Shown piece by piece: positions 6,816-8,279 of a stretch of DNA of 8,279 bases. The stretch's first letter is position 1; every line of letters starts with the position of its first letter. The notes under the pieces are model-generated. The model ran no database searches and was not told where the DNA came from. It saw only the letters and a program-made list of their open reading frames with translations. The position numbers and the translations under genes were made by a program. The stretch is from an uncultured Lachnospiraceae bacterium (GTDB lineage: Bacteria; Bacillota; Clostridia; Lachnospirales; Lachnospiraceae), in assembly GCA_947653315.1 (NCBI GenBank), contig CANTGP010000120.1:1-8279 (forward strand), read 5' to 3'.

Positions 6816-8147
6816 TTATTTCGTCATTGCATCCACAAACGTATCCAGTTTTTCCTGTACGTTGTCTTTCGTGATTTCCTTGCTCCTGATTTCTGTAGGA
6901 ATCGTGTTTGCATAAGTCCAATACCTGGTACTGAATACGGAGTTTGCAGGCTGTGCCACGCTCGCTTCGTTTGCTTCCTGTACGATAACTGCCGCAAGGG
7001 GATCCGCTTTTACTTCTTCGCTTTCGCCTGCTGCCATGTTTGCGGGAATCTGTGCGGATAATTTATAACGCAAAAGCTGGTTTTCTTCATTTCCAAGGTA
7101 TGCGGCAAACGCTACTGCTGCTGCCATGTTCTGGGATTTTGCATTTACGCCGATGCACTTGGAGCCATAGAAGCCCAAAAGCTGGTAATCCGTTCCGTCC
7201 GGGTTGAAAGTAGGAATTTTTGCAATGCCTAAATCATCGCCCAATGCTTCTTTGTACAGGTCATAGTTCCAAGAACCGTCAAACCAAGCGCCAAGCCTGT
7301 GGTCGCCTACCAATTCGGAAACGGAGATTTCACCGTCATAAGCACATTTCGGGTTGTTGATAAGGTCGATGAGGTAGTTCGTTACCGCCACGCCTTTTTC
7401 GTTGTTCCAGTCAACGCCTGCCGCCAAATCGCTTCCGTCAGGTCCGAAGATGGTCAAACCTGCGCCGTAATAATAGCATCCCAGTTTCCATCCGCCTGCG
7501 GATTCAAAATAGTAGTTATAAACATTGTCTGCCGTTTCCTTTGCCATAATCTTCTCTAAGGAAACGATGTCGGACTCATCCAGGATGGTCTTGTCATAGA
7601 ACATAAAGAAAGTATTGTGCGTAAAAGGAATTGCGTACAGCGCATCTTCCACCATTGCCGTTGCAACAACGGATTCCGCGATGGTTTCCTTTACCATGGC
7701 TTCCGTACTGCCGCCAAGCCTTGCAATCGCGCCCGCTTCCACAAGGGAAGGAAGCTGATCGCTGGCAAACATGAATACGTCCGCCGCTTCCCCTACGTCT
7801 TTCAGTACGGATTCCTGGCATTTGTCTTCCCCAACCACTTCCGTTACCCATGTAATGTTGTATTCGGGATGTTCTGCCGCAAAACCCTGCTGCTGCTGTT
7901 CCATAATTCCGCAGTCTACCTGGTTCTGAGGGCACCATACTTTCAATGTGATATCCTGTACTTCACCGGATGCCGCCTGCTCGGTGCCTGCTCCGGCTGC
8001 CTCCGTATTCGATTCCGTGGAAGCCGGAGCTTCAGGAGCCGATTCTGCCGGTGCGGCATTGTCTGCTGCAGCGCCGCCGCTGTTTCCACAACCTACGGTA
8101 GATACTGTCATCGCCGCCAATAATAATGCAACTAAAAACTTTTTCAT
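6816..8147 (-). CDS. malE: Maltose/maltodextrin-binding lipoprotein MalE
   Basis: This 443-residue extracellular solute-binding lipoprotein belongs to the ABC sugar-binding (family 1) group. It delivers maltodextrins to MalFG. A type II signal peptide runs from Met1 with KK at 2-3, a hydrophobic core to about residue 15, and the lipobox TVGC with Cys20 as the lipidated residue. Residues 21-62 form a low-complexity Ala/Ser/Glu/Pro linker between membrane and domain. The binding domain begins at about 65 with DITLKVWCP. It includes AADVFMFASDQLPSLVEAGAI (about 121-141, the usual 'toward a named target, in the lobe' segment) and WFDGSWNYD (288-296). I chose the ATG at 8145-8147 because GAAGGAGG sits nine bases upstream; the in-frame ATG at 8172-8174 would add nine residues (many Arg) ahead of the signal peptide and lacks such a site. 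It is the first gene of the operon. Maltodextrin as ligand is inferred from the neighbours. Confidence 0.92.
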   Translation of the reverse strand: MKKFLVALLLAAMTVSTVGCGNSGGAAADNAAPAESAPEAPASTESNTEAAGAGTEQAASGEVQDITLKVWCPQNQVDCGIMEQQQQGFAAEHPEYNITWVTEVVGEDKCQESVLKDVGEAADVFMFASDQLPSLVEAGAIARLGGSTEAMVKETIAESVVATAMVEDALYAIPFTHNTFFMFYDKTILDESDIVSLEKIMAKETADNVYNYYFESAGGWKLGCYYYGAGLTIFGPDGSDLAAGVDWNNEKGVAVTNYLIDLINNPKCAYDGEISVSELVGDHRLGAWFDGSWNYDLYKEALGDDLGIAKIPTFNPDGTDYQLLGFYGSKCIGVNAKSQNMAAAVAFAAYLGNEENQLLRYKLSAQIPANMAAGESEEVKADPLAAVIVQEANEASVAQPANSVFSTRYWTYANTIPTEIRSKEITKDNVQEKLDTFVDAMTK

Positions 8148-8156
8148 TTTGATATG

Positions 8157-8164
8157 CCTCCTTC
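8157..8164 (-). promoter_or_regulatory. Shine-Dalgarno of malE (decides start)
   Basis: The minus strand reads GAAGGAGG, with nine bases between GGAGG and the ATG at 8145-8147. It is the strongest ribosome binding site in the window, consistent with high expression of the binding protein, and it fixes the malE start at 8147 because it lies downstream of the alternative ATG at 8174. Confidence 0.85.
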
Positions 8165-8165
8165 T

Positions 8166-8193
8166 AAACTTCATTAAAGTTTCGTAAAGTTTT
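8166..8193. promoter_or_regulatory. Phased AAAGTTT repeats, candidate operator
   Basis: On the plus strand TAAAGTTTCG (8175-8184) is followed directly by TAAAGTTTTG (8185-8194), a 10-bp direct repeat differing at one base. An inverted copy, AAACTT at 8166-8171, makes a 6-bp-arm palindrome with AAGTTT at 8177-8182 around a five-base centre. The set lies between the candidate -10 box and the malE ribosome binding site, where a repressor could block transcription. One helical turn between copies suits cooperative binding. The binding protein is not known; it does not match the usual CcpA cre consensus. Confidence 0.4.
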
Positions 8194-8203
8194 GATTAAA
8201 ATT

Positions 8204-8232
8204 ACCTTACCATAGGAAGCACGTCAGGTCAA
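8204..8232 (-). promoter_or_regulatory. Candidate sigma-A promoter of the mal operon
   Basis: On the minus strand TTGACC (8227-8232, five of six to the -35 consensus) is separated by 17 bases from TAAGGT (8204-8209, a weak -10). The -10 is preceded by TGG, an extended -10 'TGn' element that can compensate for the poor hexamer. The expected transcription start is near 8197, giving a leader of about 50 bases that contains the AAAGTTT repeats and the ribosome binding site. A weak core fits an operon that is induced rather than constitutive. The call rests on motif matching only. Confidence 0.45.
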
Positions 8233-8279
8233 GAGCGGTTTTTGTGCACTATTACTTTATAATTTATTATTTTATGTCG

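Noticed and set aside
7617..8123. 168-codon plus-strand frame opposite the 5' half of malE
   Set aside because: Its Cys/Arg/Phe-rich translation mirrors the Ala/Glu/Ser codons of malE. The signal peptide, lipobox and binding-protein sequence support the minus strand.
8166..8232. CcpA catabolite (cre) site in the malE control region
   Set aside because: I looked for the TG...CG...CA pattern near the promoter and found no acceptable match on either strand.

Overview
The window reads as chromosomal DNA of a Gram-positive Clostridia-type bacterium, most likely a gut Lachnospiraceae relative. I infer this from moderate GC with AT-rich intergenic gaps, a GGAGG-type ribosome binding site in front of the lead gene, an Ala/Ser/Glu-rich lipoprotein binding protein, and a three-gene sugar transporter with no ATPase gene beside it. 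No taxonomic marker is present, so the family-level placement is only an inference.

All five confident genes lie on the minus strand and form one apparent maltodextrin / alpha-glucan utilisation operon, read from right to left. From about 8279 to 8148 there is a control region with a plausible sigma-A promoter, a set of 10-bp-phased AAAGTTT repeats and a good ribosome binding site. Then follow malE (lipoprotein binding protein, start at 8147), malF and malG (ABC permeases; malF and malG overlap by one base), a type I pullulanase (GH13, start best placed at 4384), and a GH133-type amylo-alpha-1,6-glucosidase / glycogen debranching enzyme ending at 265. Gaps are 22 bp (malE-malF), -1 bp (malF-malG), about 163 bp (malG-pullulanase) and 121 bp (pullulanase-GH133). 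None of the gaps holds a convincing terminator.

The genes make biochemical sense together. MalE binds extracellular linear or branched maltodextrins, MalFG moves them through the membrane using an ATPase (MalK/MsmX type) that must be encoded elsewhere, and two cytoplasmic enzymes then attack alpha-1,6 branch points. A 4-alpha-glucanotransferase, phosphorylase and LacI-type regulator, usual partners of such loci, are not in this window.

The left end (1-264) is outside the operon. It contains a long near-perfect palindrome (51-112, 28-bp arms, 6-nt loop) and a stretch of about 150 bp that reads open in frames on both strands, with no gene I can identify. This is the least explained part of the window. 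I see no complete undescribed system here; the best candidates for new information are that palindrome, the repeat array in front of malE, and the AT-rich ATTCC repeat tract between malG and the pullulanase gene.
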